Of a stretch of DNA of 64,000 nucleotides, positions 50,375 to 60,082 are shown piece after piece; the first letter of the stretch is position 1; each line of letters starts with the position of its first letter. Origin of the DNA: Thelephora terrestris (Eukaryota; Basidiomycota; Agaricomycetes; Thelephorales; Thelephoraceae); the NCBI GenBank assembly GCA_015956445.1, contig WIUZ02000024.1, positions 519,526 through 583,525 of the forward strand, in the 5' to 3' direction. The position numbers were made by a program, and so were the translations under genes. Below the pieces are notes generated by a model. It was not told the DNA's origin. It made no database searches and saw only the letters and a program-made list of their open reading frames with translations.

Positions 50375-50690
50375 ACACTGGCAGGATGATTCCTGCTTGA
50401 ATGTGTCAGAAGGAGTAAGGTGTGAGGAGAATTCCTCAGCTTACTTTGTTTATTCAAGTTTCAGGTAGAGGAGTACAGAAGAGATTGAGAATGGGGAAAA
50501 GAAAGGAGCGAACGCTCTTCCTTATATACCCAGTCCTCTACAGGAGTCATTATTCTACAACGAACCAAACAGGGATCAACATGGTCTGTGCGCGCTTTAG
50601 GGTAGGTTGAATGAGTCAGGGAAGGGGGACTTAGGACGACAGATGGTAATTACTAATACGGGAACAATAGGAGGAACAAGCTGATGGAAG

Positions 50691-50830
50691 TATTAGGGGA
50701 TTTCTCGTGTTTTACGGTAGTAATAGAAGCGTGATGGGGATTTCTCATGATCGATGGGGATTTCTTCGTTTCCTGGTGGCAATAGAAGGGTAATGGGGAT
50801 TTCTCGGGTTTTGATGGGATCTCGATTGGG
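50691..50830. repeat. GGGGATTTCT repeats in a divergent promoter region
   Basis: GGGGATTTCT occurs at about 50697, 50736, 50756 and 50795, within a partly duplicated 58-bp unit that also shares AATAGAAG. It sits between the minus TATA at 50521 and the plus TATA at 50915. Confidence 0.6.
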
Positions 50831-51011
50831 GTTGAGGGTTCGTTTACCTTAATTGGGACTTTAATGAGTGATGGCTTATTGTTTTCCCTTTTGGGTGTCC
50901 TATTGACTTGGACGTATATAACTCAGTGCGGATATTGGTCTTTTCTTCCCATTGTCTCTTTTCCACTCCCACCAACCACAACAACTTCCCTTCTACACAA
51001 ACTTTACTACT

Positions 51012-51128
51012 ATGTCTGCCTTCGCTGCCAACAATGCTCTGCTTAACGCTGCTGCCACCCCCTTCGACCTTTCTCCCTCCTTCGAAACCGACGCTCCGTT
51101 TGAGGTTGAACAACGCCTCTATGACTCC
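51012..51128 (+). pseudogene. N-terminal ORF fragment cut by a transposon
   Basis: ATG at 51012 lies 90 bp after a TATATAA box (50915) and opens 39 codons (MSAFAANNALLNAAATPFDL ...) before the CACTGGGGGC end of a foldback element at 51129. The rest of the gene is not visible in the window. No family is recognised. Confidence 0.45.
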
Positions 51129-51558
51129 CACTGGGGGCAAGGGGTCACTTACCCAGCCATTACATTGTGATTACACCGTGATTTTTTAGACAATGTGTCC
51201 AGCCTGTGGCCAGGGGGTACATGTTGAGTTCTTTTACAAAGTACCCATCAATGTGACCACAATGTGGCCAGTGGGTCCATCTTGATCACTTTTACAAAGT
51301 GCCCATCAATTCGATCACAATGTGCCCTGTGGGTCCATGCAGGATACATTGTAAAAATATCCATCAAAGTGGCAACTGGGCACTTTGTGAAAGAAACCCC
51401 TGGGTTCTTTCACAATTGTGCTGACAATGTGTCCAGCATACACCTGAGCCACTCATTGAGAGTTCTTTCATAAAGTATCCAGCAATGTGTCCACAAGGTT
51501 TTCAACCAGATACTCAATGGTTTCTTTGGGAGTTTGTTATGAAATCCAACCACATTGA
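51129..51558 (+). mobile_element. CACTG-ended foldback element, copy A, right part missing
   Basis: Begins CACTGGGGGCAAGGGG and matches the left arm of the complete copy at 54857 over about 430 bp with a low level of differences. It stops at 51558, where a TGTCAGG-ended element begins. The presumed target duplication on the left is TCC. Confidence 0.75.
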
Positions 51559-51924
51559 TGTCAGGAACATGGTATTTTTAAACTTTTTATAACACACTCT
51601 TTCTTCGAACTCTTCTTACCCTTTCTTATGTTTGAATGCTTCACACTCCTTATCCTTCACCCCCCCCCTCATTCAAACAACGAAAAGCACAGTGTATTCA
51701 AGGCACAAATGGAACGCAACACTAGTACTGCTACCAAGCTCTATCAAAAGTCGATCGTATCTTCTACAGGCACCCAATGCTCAGACTGTCCATCCCGGTT
51801 CAGCCAACCTCCTCGCCCAGCGAGCAGCTCTCCAAACATGGCGTCCCCATCCTCTGCGCTCACCAGGACGAACAGCTCAAGCCGATAAGAAGAGACTCCT
51901 TCAAAGGGTCCCGTCAGCCTCCCA
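51559..51924 (-). mobile_element. TGTCAGG element, truncated copy 2, with dead coiled-coil gene end
   Basis: Starts TGTCAGGAACATGG exactly like the complete copy at 55941 and stays alignable to 51924, where the copia LTR begins after CCTCCCA. On the minus strand it holds the 3' end of a paralogue of the coiled-coil gene found in the complete copy, but the equivalent of ...ARRSLFLSA contains an in-frame TGA, so it is a pseudogene fragment. Confidence 0.7.
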
Positions 51925-52278
51925 TGTTGAGCAGGTAGAGTATAATACTATACTACTACATGGGTACTCTAAGTCTTACCTGAAGGGGAGAGGCTTATAG
52001 TTGCTAGTGGGGGAGAGAGAGAGAGAAGCGATTGATTGATCTATCTACACATGTGGGGTATATCTATCTATCTATTCTATTACTGTCACAACTGTATAGC
52101 GTGACTTATGCAGGGTCTGTGCGGTGGCTTAAGGCACGCGCTCGTTATACTGATCGATCGGATCACTGATGTGATGCCGTCCCTTCGGGTCGCTTATTCA
52201 GTGCTCTCCGGCATCGGCTCTCGCTTCAAGCGGTGGAGCCGGTTGACCCGTTGCCGGGCATAGACCTCCGGTTCAACA
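51925..52278 (-). repeat. 3' LTR of the copia element
   Basis: 354 bp, beginning (minus strand) TGTTGAACCGG right after a polypurine tract and ending GCTCAACA; terminal inverted hexamers are TGTTGA/TCAACA. It contains CTATCTAT microsatellite and GA-rich stretches. No second copy is seen in the window. Confidence 0.8.
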
Positions 52279-52344
52279 CTCCCCCTTACTAAGTACAGGT
52301 CCCTGTATAACTTCATTGGTGGGAACTGGACTGTAGTATATGCT

Positions 52345-54846
52345 TCAGAAGAATTCGAGGCCGAGGGCATCTCTAAACTTTCTAAGCTTGACGACTCCAA
52401 GGTTCTTCGTCAGGAGATCCGCAGGATTGTCATCCCCAGGGATAAAATACACAACCACTCGTCCGTCATTGATGACTTCTCGGATGTAGTGGTAGCGGAT
52501 GTCGATATGCTTCGACCTCTTTTCAGTGACCGGGTTTGAGGCGATAAAGATCGAGCCTTGATTATCTCCGCAGATCGGGATGGCTTTAAGGTTATAGCCG
52601 AGCTCCCCTAGGAGGGTATGCATCCAGACTACTTGGCGGCTACAATCAGAAAGCGCCATGTATTCAGCTTCAGTGGAGGATAGGGCAATAGTTTTCTGTG
52701 CCCTTGAAGTCCATGAGATGAGTCCTTTTGCCATCTGGACAAAGTATCCGCTTTGGGATCGTCTCTGAGTGGGGTCTGACGCCCAGTCTGAGTCGGTACA
52801 TGCTGAGATACCTTCCCGTGAGTCTCCGTCGTAAGTTAACCGGTATTTGGAGGTTCCGATTAGATAGCGGCAGATATACAGCGCTTTTTCAACGTGTTCT
52901 TTTGACGGGTTTGCAGCATATTGCGCAAGTTTGGTGACCGCAAAGGCAATGTCAGGTCGGGTACCCAACATTAGGTACAGTAAGGAACCAATTATGGTTT
53001 GGAACCTGCTTCGTCTTTTCGGGCATGCTTCCTCTGTTGATGGAGTCGGTACATACCCGGCTGGGAGAGGGGTTGGAACAACCTTTGCATTTTGCATTCC
53101 ACATCGCTCGAGAACTGTCTGGAGGTAGGCGCATTGGTCTATAGAGATCTTGCTGCCATGACGGGTGATTCTCATGCGGAGGAAATCAGTTAGGTCTCCT
53201 AAGTCCCTAGTTTCCCATATCTTCATGAACTCCCCCTTGAGCTGCTCCGTAAGCGCTGTGTGGGGTCCGGTAAAGATGGCATCGTCTACATAGATTAACG
53301 CAATTACGAATCTTCCATCTTTATCCTGGTAAATGAAGATCCCGGCATCTGAGCTCAAGGATTTGAATCCGAGCTTTTCCATGGACCGTTTCAGGGCTCG
53401 CCACCATGCAAGCCCGGCTTGTTTCAGTCCGTAGAGGGCACACTTTAAGCGGAGAACATGAGTCTCTTTTCCTGGAGCTACGAATCCCTCTGGTTGTTCC
53501 ATGTAGATTTCCTCGTCGAGTTCGCCGTATAGGTATGCATTTCGAACATCAAGTCCTTTGAGGACCCATCCTCCAAGGGCGGCCATTGCAAATATTAGGC
53601 ACACTGTCTCAAATCGGACAACGGGGGAGAACATGGCATTGTAGTCCATTCCCTCAACCTGTGAGAAGCCTTTCACTACTAAGCGGGCTTTCTTGCGACC
53701 ATCTGGTTTCTGGTCGAATACCCAGCGGTTTTTGATAACCTTGCAGCCTCGAGGGCGCTCTACCAGGTCGTATACTTTGCGCCTGCGAAGAGCTTCCAAC
53801 TCTTCGTTGCAGGCTGTCCTCCATTCCTCGAGCTCAGCCTGTGGTAGTGTGGCGATGTCTCGGTATTTCCATTCTTTTGGAGTTTTTTTGTTGGCGGTTG
53901 GTGAGACAGCCTTTGAAATCAAGAGGTTTTGGAGTTCTACTCCCCCTTCCCGGCATAGCCTAGCCAGAAGGGCGTCAGTGCCCTCCTCAGGGGTGGTGAA
54001 TCCGGATGGTTCAACGGATTTCTCAACCTCATCTTCGGACTCTGACGCCGCTTCAGTCTCTTCCTCAGCGGAGGATTCTCTCTCAGGAAGTGGCCGTGTG
54101 CTAGGTCCGGGAATTGCTCCTGAACTTCGCCCGCGCCTAGGCGCTACGGAAAATTCCCCAACAACCTTCTTCCAATCCTTCATTCGCCGCGTGGACTTCA
54201 AAATTTCCACTGGATGCTTACCTCCGTAAACATTGCCGGGCTTGGCCGGTACTTTTCGCTCACGCTGAGGCCTCCGAGCTTTGATCGGTGATGGAGGTAT
54301 AACCATCGGCGGAGCAGGTGGTGCATCCTCAGGGCCGGAATCAGAGCTAGAGCTGGGAGTAGGCGATCTTGGTGGTTCCGAACTGGGCGCTCTAGATTGC
54401 ACCGGCGTCTGTGGCCGTGGTGCAGGCTCAATAGCACGTTCCTTGCCCTTTGAGGAAGGTTTGGGGGTAGGTCTGGGACGCGCTGAGGGTGCTGCGTCAT
54501 CTCCCTCTTGTCCTCCTGGAAGGGGACACTGGCAGTCACCGTCCTTGTGACAGTGATGACTGGGTAGGGGTGGCGCAGTAGATTGCAGCTGTGTGTTACG
54601 CCGTGTACTGGCAGTTGGGCACTTTGGAAAGTGCAACTCATCAAAGGTGGCTTGAGCAGCGGAGAAGATAACATTGTTAGGTCCGCGCATGAAGATCCAT
54701 CCTTTCCCTCCCGGGTGAGTTCCCAGGTAGGTCATCAATTCTGATCGGGGTGCGAGTTTATTTAACCGTACTTCCTCCGGGATGAAGACGTATGCTCCGC
54801 AGCCGAGGACCCGAAGATGATCAACCGAAGGCTTACTCCCATTCAA
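52345..54846 (-). CDS. copia pol, C-terminal part: reverse transcriptase and RNase H
   Basis: 833 codons open after the foldback insertion. The first about 60 residues are the integrase tail (DHLRVLGCGAYVFIPEE). A Pro/Ser-rich linker of about 250 residues follows. The RT core includes WVFDQKPDGRKKARLVVKGF, LDVRNAYLYGELDEEIYMEQ, LYGLKQAGLAWW and the catalytic LIYVDDAIF. RNase H has TDSDWASD, SSTEAEYMALS and KHIDIRYHYIREV. The frame has no internal stop, so the insertion is recent in copia terms. Confidence 0.93.
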   Translation of the reverse strand: MNGSKPSVDHLRVLGCGAYVFIPEEVRLNKLAPRSELMTYLGTHPGGKGWIFMRGPNNVIFSAAQATFDELHFPKCPTASTRRNTQLQSTAPPLPSHHCHKDGDCQCPLPGGQEGDDAAPSARPRPTPKPSSKGKERAIEPAPRPQTPVQSRAPSSEPPRSPTPSSSSDSGPEDAPPAPPMVIPPSPIKARRPQRERKVPAKPGNVYGGKHPVEILKSTRRMKDWKKVVGEFSVAPRRGRSSGAIPGPSTRPLPERESSAEEETEAASESEDEVEKSVEPSGFTTPEEGTDALLARLCREGGVELQNLLISKAVSPTANKKTPKEWKYRDIATLPQAELEEWRTACNEELEALRRRKVYDLVERPRGCKVIKNRWVFDQKPDGRKKARLVVKGFSQVEGMDYNAMFSPVVRFETVCLIFAMAALGGWVLKGLDVRNAYLYGELDEEIYMEQPEGFVAPGKETHVLRLKCALYGLKQAGLAWWRALKRSMEKLGFKSLSSDAGIFIYQDKDGRFVIALIYVDDAIFTGPHTALTEQLKGEFMKIWETRDLGDLTDFLRMRITRHGSKISIDQCAYLQTVLERCGMQNAKVVPTPLPAGYVPTPSTEEACPKRRSRFQTIIGSLLYLMLGTRPDIAFAVTKLAQYAANPSKEHVEKALYICRYLIGTSKYRLTYDGDSREGISACTDSDWASDPTQRRSQSGYFVQMAKGLISWTSRAQKTIALSSTEAEYMALSDCSRQVVWMHTLLGELGYNLKAIPICGDNQGSIFIASNPVTEKRSKHIDIRYHYIREVINDGRVVVYFIPGDDNPADLLTKNLGVVKLRKFRDALGLEFF

Positions 54847-54856
54847 TAGTTGGAAT

Positions 54857-55696
54857 CACTGGGGGCAAGGGGTCACTTACCCAGCAGATACATTGTGATT
54901 ACATTGTGATTTTTTAGACAATGTGTCCAGCCTTTGGCCAGGAGGTACATGCTGAGTTCTTTTACAAAGTACCCATCAATGCAACCACACTGTGACCAGT
55001 GGGTCCATCTTGATCACTTTTACAAAGTGCCCATCAATTCGATCACAATGTGCCCTGTGGGTCCATGCAGGATACATTGTAAAAGTATCCATCAAAGTGG
55101 CCACTGGGCACTTTGTGAAAGAAATCTCTGGGTTCTTTCACAATTTTGCTTACAACGTGTCCAGCATACCCCTGAGCCACTTATTGAGAGTTCTTTTATA
55201 AAGTATTCAGCAATGTGTCCACAAAGTATTCAACCAGATACTCAATGGTTTCTTTGAGAGTTTGTTGTGAAATCCAACCACATTGAGAGTTCATTGTGAA
55301 AACATTGAGAAGAACACCCTGGGGACATTGTGGTCGCATTGCTGGGTACTTTTTGAAAGGACTCCCAATGAGTGGCTCAGGCACCCAGTAAATTACATTG
55401 TGAACAAAATTGTGAAAGAAACCAGGGGTTTCTTTCACAAAGTGCCCAGTGGCCACTTTGATGGATACTTTTACAATGTATCCTGCATGGACCCACAGGG
55501 CACATTGTGATCGAATTGATGGGCACTTTGTAAAAGTGATCAAGATGGACCCACTGGTCACAGTGTGGTTGCATTGATGGGTACTTTGTAAAAGAACTCA
55601 GCATGTACCTCCTGGCCAAAGGCTGGACACATTGTCTAAAAAATCACAATGTAATCACAATGTATCTGCTGGGTAAGTGACCCCTTGCCCCCAGTG
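54857..55696. mobile_element. CACTG-ended foldback element, complete copy, 840 bp
   Basis: Almost entirely two inverted arms: CACTGGGGGCAAGGGG ... CCCCTTGCCCCCAGTG. The outer about 260 bp of each arm are nearly identical and the inner parts more diverged. It is flanked by a 3-bp duplication AAT (54854-54856, 55697-55699). CACTG termini and a 3-bp duplication fit the CACTA/EnSpm superfamily as a non-autonomous member. It is packed with repeats such as ACAATGTG, CACATTGTG and AAAGTGCCCATCAA. It interrupts the copia integrase. Confidence 0.88.
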
Positions 55697-55699
55697 AAT

Positions 55700-55940
55700 G
55701 GGGTTTGCCAATTTAGGCGACGGTTCGGTGTTCGGTTGTAAATATGAGTTGCATGGTCAAGGGCGAATTCCCACCAAGACTGAGGAAGGCAAGCCTGCAG
55801 CCTCATGGATTCTTCCTTATCCATCAATGTTCGAATGATCCTTTCCGCGCGTCCATTCTGTTGGTGTGCATGCGGGATAGATTGAAGGATCTCAATTCCT
55901 TTTTCCTTGAGCATCGTCGTAAAGGTCAGGGACGTGTATT
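55700..55940 (-). pseudogene. copia integrase fragment
   Basis: Minus-strand frame encoding the second half of the integrase catalytic core: MLKEKGIEILQSIPHAHQQN, GRAERIIRTLMDKE and HIYNRTPNRR, with the catalytic Glu of NGRAER-type motif. It is isolated by insertions on both sides. Confidence 0.88.
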
Positions 55941-56262
55941 TGTCAGGAACATGGTATTTTTAAACTTTTTATAACACGCTCTTTCTTCGAACTCTTCTTA
56001 CCACTTCTTATGTTTTGAATGCTTCACACTCCTTATCCTTCACCCCAATCATTCAAACACACACACGCGCGTACCATTCCCAGCAAAGCGTAACAACATG
56101 GCTATATACGGTGCTATCCCAGTCCATCAAAAGTCGACTCTATCTACGGCAGGCCTCATGGTCATCAACCTTCCATCCCGGAGATCGTAGTGCTGGCCCC
56201 TCCTCGCAAGGACCTCCCCGAACATGGCGTCACCATCTTCGGCACTCAGCTGCACGACTAGT

Positions 56263-57866
56263 TCAAGCCGATAGGAAGAGACTCCTTCGAGCAGACCGAT
56301 CAGCCTCCCAGATGTCACCGAACTCTGGAAGACCTGATCCCACATCTCCATCACCGGGTGACTGCTCTCCAGCGCTATCGACGTAGTCGACGAGTGACCC
56401 TCCGTCTCCCTCGTCGGACCCCTGGGTGGGATCCTGCCATGCGAGGCGAAGCTGGTGTCGGAGTTGGATCTCGGACTCGACCTGTCGGTAAGGACGGTGG
56501 ACCCGATATCGGAATCCTCGCTCCCCACCTCGATCAGACTGGTCACCATCCGACTCAACTGGACGCGGGTAAGGGTTAGCCGAAGGAGCCATGCGATGCG
56601 CAACACGGCGTCGAGAGCGTTTACAACGCTGCCCTGTTGTCACCGGACGTACCTCAATGGCCCTCGGAGCATCTTCGGCCCGGTCGACTTCCATGACCTC
56701 ATCCTCGATCTTGACCAGTTGACGGACCGGCTGCAACGGGCAGCGCCGACAGTTCTCCTTGTCGGACTCGGCCAACGTGGAAGCCGGAGCCGGAGTCAGG
56801 ACGGGAACCGCGTTCTCCACGGGAGGCGTCACATAGGACGACGGGTTAGGCGATGGGAGTACCACCTCGTCGGCGTACTCCAGCTCGAACGGAACGTCGG
56901 CGGTCCCCTGACCAACCAACTTCGGACCTTCCTTGCAGTTGCAAGTCTTGTCCTGCAAGGACTCGACCTGCGCCGACAACACAGCCACCACGTTCTCGAG
57001 CTCTTCAGTCTAGGAAATGTCAGCTTCCATCATTTTAAGCAAATGATGAAAGCGGCATTACCTTTTCATCCCTCCTAGCCAGCGCTCCCTTGATGTTGTT
57101 GTCCCTAACCTTCAGTCCGGCGATCAACTCTTGATGGTTGGCAACCATCGCCTCCAACGCCTCGTTCGTTCCCTGCTGGAAGGCGGCCAGAGTCTCCTTC
57201 ATCTGAAGACCCTCCGCCGACAAACGAAGGACGTCTGCCTTCACCTCCTTCACCTCACGCTCCAATCGTTCAACCTAGGCGTTTGGTTAATCGAGAGTCA
57301 TACTCAATTATCCAGACTGAAAACCTACCCGGCTTTCTCCCTCCCGAACGAGCGACCACAACAGCGTGGTAGAAGCGGTGGCATGGCGGACGGCCCGAGG
57401 AACGGTTGCCCCGTGCTCCAACAGGTCCTGATCGTAGATTCCCCTCTGCAGGGTGTACCAGAGCTCCTTCTTGATTGGATGCTCCAGTTCCCCGAACCTA
57501 CCCCTCATCTGGAAGATCACCTTCTCGGCGATTATGGACCGGACCCAGAGCTCATCGTCCCAGGTCAACCCCATCAAATGTGGGATCGTCTCCCTGAGAC
57601 GTTTGGCGTCCACCTTCTTCATGACCTCCAAGATCTACAAACCGTTAGCTCAACGTCTAAAGCCGATGCTGTACGACCTGTACCTAGAGGAAGGAGTTAG
57701 TGCAAACACACGAAGCTCTAGACCTCCCCCATACCTGGTCATCAGTGGTATAGGGAACCCCCGCCTCATTGGCATAGGTCTTGCGGTTGGCGGCACGGCG
57801 GTCGATACGGGAGATGGTGGAGATGCCGTTGGCGACTTTGTAGGTATGGTTGTTGGGAAAAGACAT
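56263..57866 (-). CDS. Coiled-coil protein carried by the TGTCAGG element
   Basis: Four exons join in frame from 57866. MSFPNNHTYKVANG and a basic segment ending TTDDQ; then ILEVMKKVDAKRLRETIPHL, LWVRSIIAEKVIFQMRGRFG and ELWYTLQRGIYDQDLLEHGA; then a heptad-rich exon VERLEREVKEVKADVLRLSA to LARRDEK; then TEELENVVAVLSAQVESLQD, CNCKEGPKL and a long Pro/acidic/Arg-rich tail ending SARRSLFLSA at 56263. Introns are about 57632-57734, 57276-57329 and 57010-57062. About 460 aa. A TATAAGAAGG box lies at about 57930 on this strand. The order (helical domain, coiled coil, disordered tail) could suit a Gag-like or DNA-binding role, but no family is recognised. Confidence 0.65.
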
Positions 57867-59242
57867 GTTGGTAAGATGAGAGGGAAGTTGCTGGTGTTGC
57901 TGATCAAGGATGGCTCCAAGAAGACGTCCTTCTTATAGCCTAGATCGGTGATCCTTCACGTGACCTACCTCGACGAACCTCATTGGTCCGGGTCACATCA
58001 ACTTCCGCCCCTGTACCATCATCGTTGGCTTACTACATCAAGCTGACACCTCGGCCCGCGGGACGGCCTTGGAAGAACTTCGTTCCGGAACGCCTAGAAC
58101 GCGCGCGCACTAAAAATAGGTCTCAAGACCCTGATGACCCCTTTATGACATCACAAACCCCTTTTTACGACCCCTCATGACTTTACGATTACGATCAACC
58201 CTGGACCCTGATCACACACGTGGACAGTCACATCACAGTCTCCTAACCGGAGGAAGGACTCGCCGCTATTCGGAGGCATCGCCTTAGGATTCTTCTGGTT
58301 AGCTCAGCGCATGTGGAGTAGCCGTTAGCGTGAAACACCGGCGAATCTGTAATCCCTCATGTCCCATGAGTCTAGGCCCGACCTCCTCATGTTCGGACGT
58401 ACGTTGAGGTTGCCACCTGTCCGTGATGCTGTTACCGCCTACAGACAACAAGGGATGACGCATGGCTCTACTCGCGAATCCAGCTGGCACAGCCATGTAA
58501 AGAGAGATTGCCACCATACCCTTGGGTGTGATCCCCAGGTACGAACTTTCATTTACCCCATGCCCCTATTTCTTTTAGGACTAGTGTTATCTTTACCCCT
58601 ATGTTTCATGTGGACATTCCTTATCTTTTATGCAATCCTTCACACGCTAGTAAGGCCCTTTGTCCTTACTCTCCCACGCGTCATAATTGTTCGCTTCCCT
58701 TACTTAGCGTTCTCACACTCCTTATCTCCCTTTGTTCTGGCTTGATAAGGGTATATTAGGGTATTGACATCATGGCCACTCCTTTAGTATAAGTAGCAAC
58801 TGTGGCTGTATCGTAGTACCTTAGTTTTGTTACCTCAGGAAATCCTCTGCCCTTCTCAGCCCAGTTGCAGTTAAGGACAAGTCAGAGTTTCTTGTTTGAT
58901 CCAAGACATCCCCATCTGCTCTCCCTCCCGCTCTGCGCGTCAACTGCGCCTCGTAACTATAGAACCCCAGCGTTCACCTTATAGAACACCTCGAGCGTCC
59001 AGTCGATCACCTGGTGGAGTCATCAAGCCTGTTGTAGGGATAAACCCTTGCGTGTTAAACCGAACGAAGTACGGTTTAGGTTGGGTTTCTCTTTAGGCTT
59101 TCGACCTGACTTGTAGTGACCTCGGACAACCTACCGGAAGAATAGAGACGTGATCGTTCTCTCACAAGCTAGTTGGACTAGTGAGTACTCTGCGGAGTCG
59201 GCTCAGTGCACTGGTAGTTGTTGGGGTAGAGTGGCCCTGACA
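57867..59242. other. Non-coding right part of the TGTCAGG element
   Basis: No gene recognised. A plus-strand frame 58359-58745 turns very hydrophobic and is probably chance. A TATAAGTAGC box at about 58790 on the plus strand, followed by about 450 bp to the end, resembles an LTR-like U3-R-U5 order but has no partner at the other end. Confidence 0.4.
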
Positions 59243-60082
59243 GTATTCTCCTCCCGCATCAGACATCCACCGTCGTACTTTCTTCTGGTATTTGGTCTCG
59301 ACCATTGCCAGAAAATGTCTGGTGGCCATAAGTGCGCCATCTTTAGTGCGCAAATTCATGGTCCAGGCATGTGAGGTATAATCGTCATAGAAGACGATTG
59401 AGTACTTGTATTTGCGGTAGGATTCTATGGGGAAGGTTTTTAGATCCGAGTGGATCAGCTCGAAAGGGGCAGTCGCTCTGGTGCTGGATGGAGGAAAGGC
59501 TTTATTGGTCATCTTTCCTTGTGTGCACCCAGTGCAGAGGTGCTCTTTCGGAATTTCGACATGAGGAAAATCCTTGACATGTTTCCCAGCCTTTTGGATC
59601 ACTTCTTTAGAGGGGTGAGCCAGGCGGCAGTGCATGATCTCAAAATCAGCACTATAGATGGTTTCAATTCTAGCAGCAGTGAGTTGCGCCCCGAGGAGAG
59701 TTCTGATGATGTAAATACTATCATCCTCGGTCCGAGGGTGGAAGGTAAGAAACTCAGTTTCTTCTTCGTAAAGCGAGATTTCGCGAGCACTCCCCCTCGA
59801 GAAGAGTCCGCTTTTAAGGAACTGACCAAGAGATAATAGCCTATGGGATATTTCTGAGACAAAGTAGACGGGGTGTAGTCTAACGGCTTTCTCGTCTATG
59901 TAGAGGATCACTGTTCCTTTACCGATGATTGTTGTGAAACTGGTCGCAGTCCTTAGAGGAATGGGTTTGATTGCCTCGTATTCAACAAAATCATTCATAT
60001 CGAAGGTAAATGTCAGGGCCACTCTTCGCCCTTCAGGTACCAGTGCTGTTGGTGAGTCGCAACTCCAACCAACAAGAAACAA
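59243..60082 (-). pseudogene. copia pol fragment: GAG-pre-integrase and integrase N-terminus
   Basis: Minus-strand frame from about 60082: MNDFVEYEAIKPIPLRTATS, VYFVSEISHRLLSLGQFLKS, then HCRLAHPSKEVIQKAGKHV and the zinc-knuckle-like CTGCTQGKMTNKAFP. The integrase core start follows: IHSDLKTFPIES (first catalytic Asp), FYDDYTSHAW and WMSDAGGEY (second Asp), where the 3.3 kb element interrupts. The protease DSGA motif is not seen upstream, so the 5' part is lost or diverged. Confidence 0.88.

Larger units (their letters stand above)
55941..59242 (-). mobile_element. TGTCAGG-ended element of unknown class, complete, 3302 bp
   Basis: Ends TGTCAGGAAC (55941) and GGCCCTGACA (59242), a 7-bp inverted terminus. 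It is flanked by a 5-bp duplication GTATT (55936-55940 and 59243-59247) that cuts a copia integrase frame. The ends are not long repeats of one another, so it is not a normal LTR element. It contains one four-exon gene on the minus strand and no transposase, reverse transcriptase or tyrosine recombinase that I can recognise. A second, truncated copy at 51559 shows it is a repeat family. Confidence 0.8.
51925..60082 (-). mobile_element. Ty1/copia retrotransposon, 5'-degraded and interrupted
   Basis: Minus-strand order from the right: GAG-pre-integrase and integrase start (60082-59243), insertion of a 3.3 kb element, integrase middle (55940-55697), insertion of an 840-bp foldback element, integrase end with reverse transcriptase and RNase H (54856-52345), polypurine tract AAGGGGGAG, and 3' LTR. 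No 5' LTR or gag is recognisable beyond 60082. Removing each insertion plus one target duplication rejoins the frame exactly (GEY-TSLTF; WQTPF-QLLNG), so the pol ORF was intact when hit. Confidence 0.9.

Noticed and set aside
58359-58745. 128-codon plus frame with hydrophobic tail in the TGTCAGG element
   Set aside because: The hydrophobic part is pyrimidine-rich DNA translated by chance, with no start context or homologous partner in the other copy.
55941-59242. Calling the 3.3 kb insertion a solo LTR or standard LTR retrotransposon
   Set aside because: TG...CA ends and a 5-bp duplication fit, but the length is too great for a solo LTR, the two ends share only about 7 bp, and no gag-pol is present.
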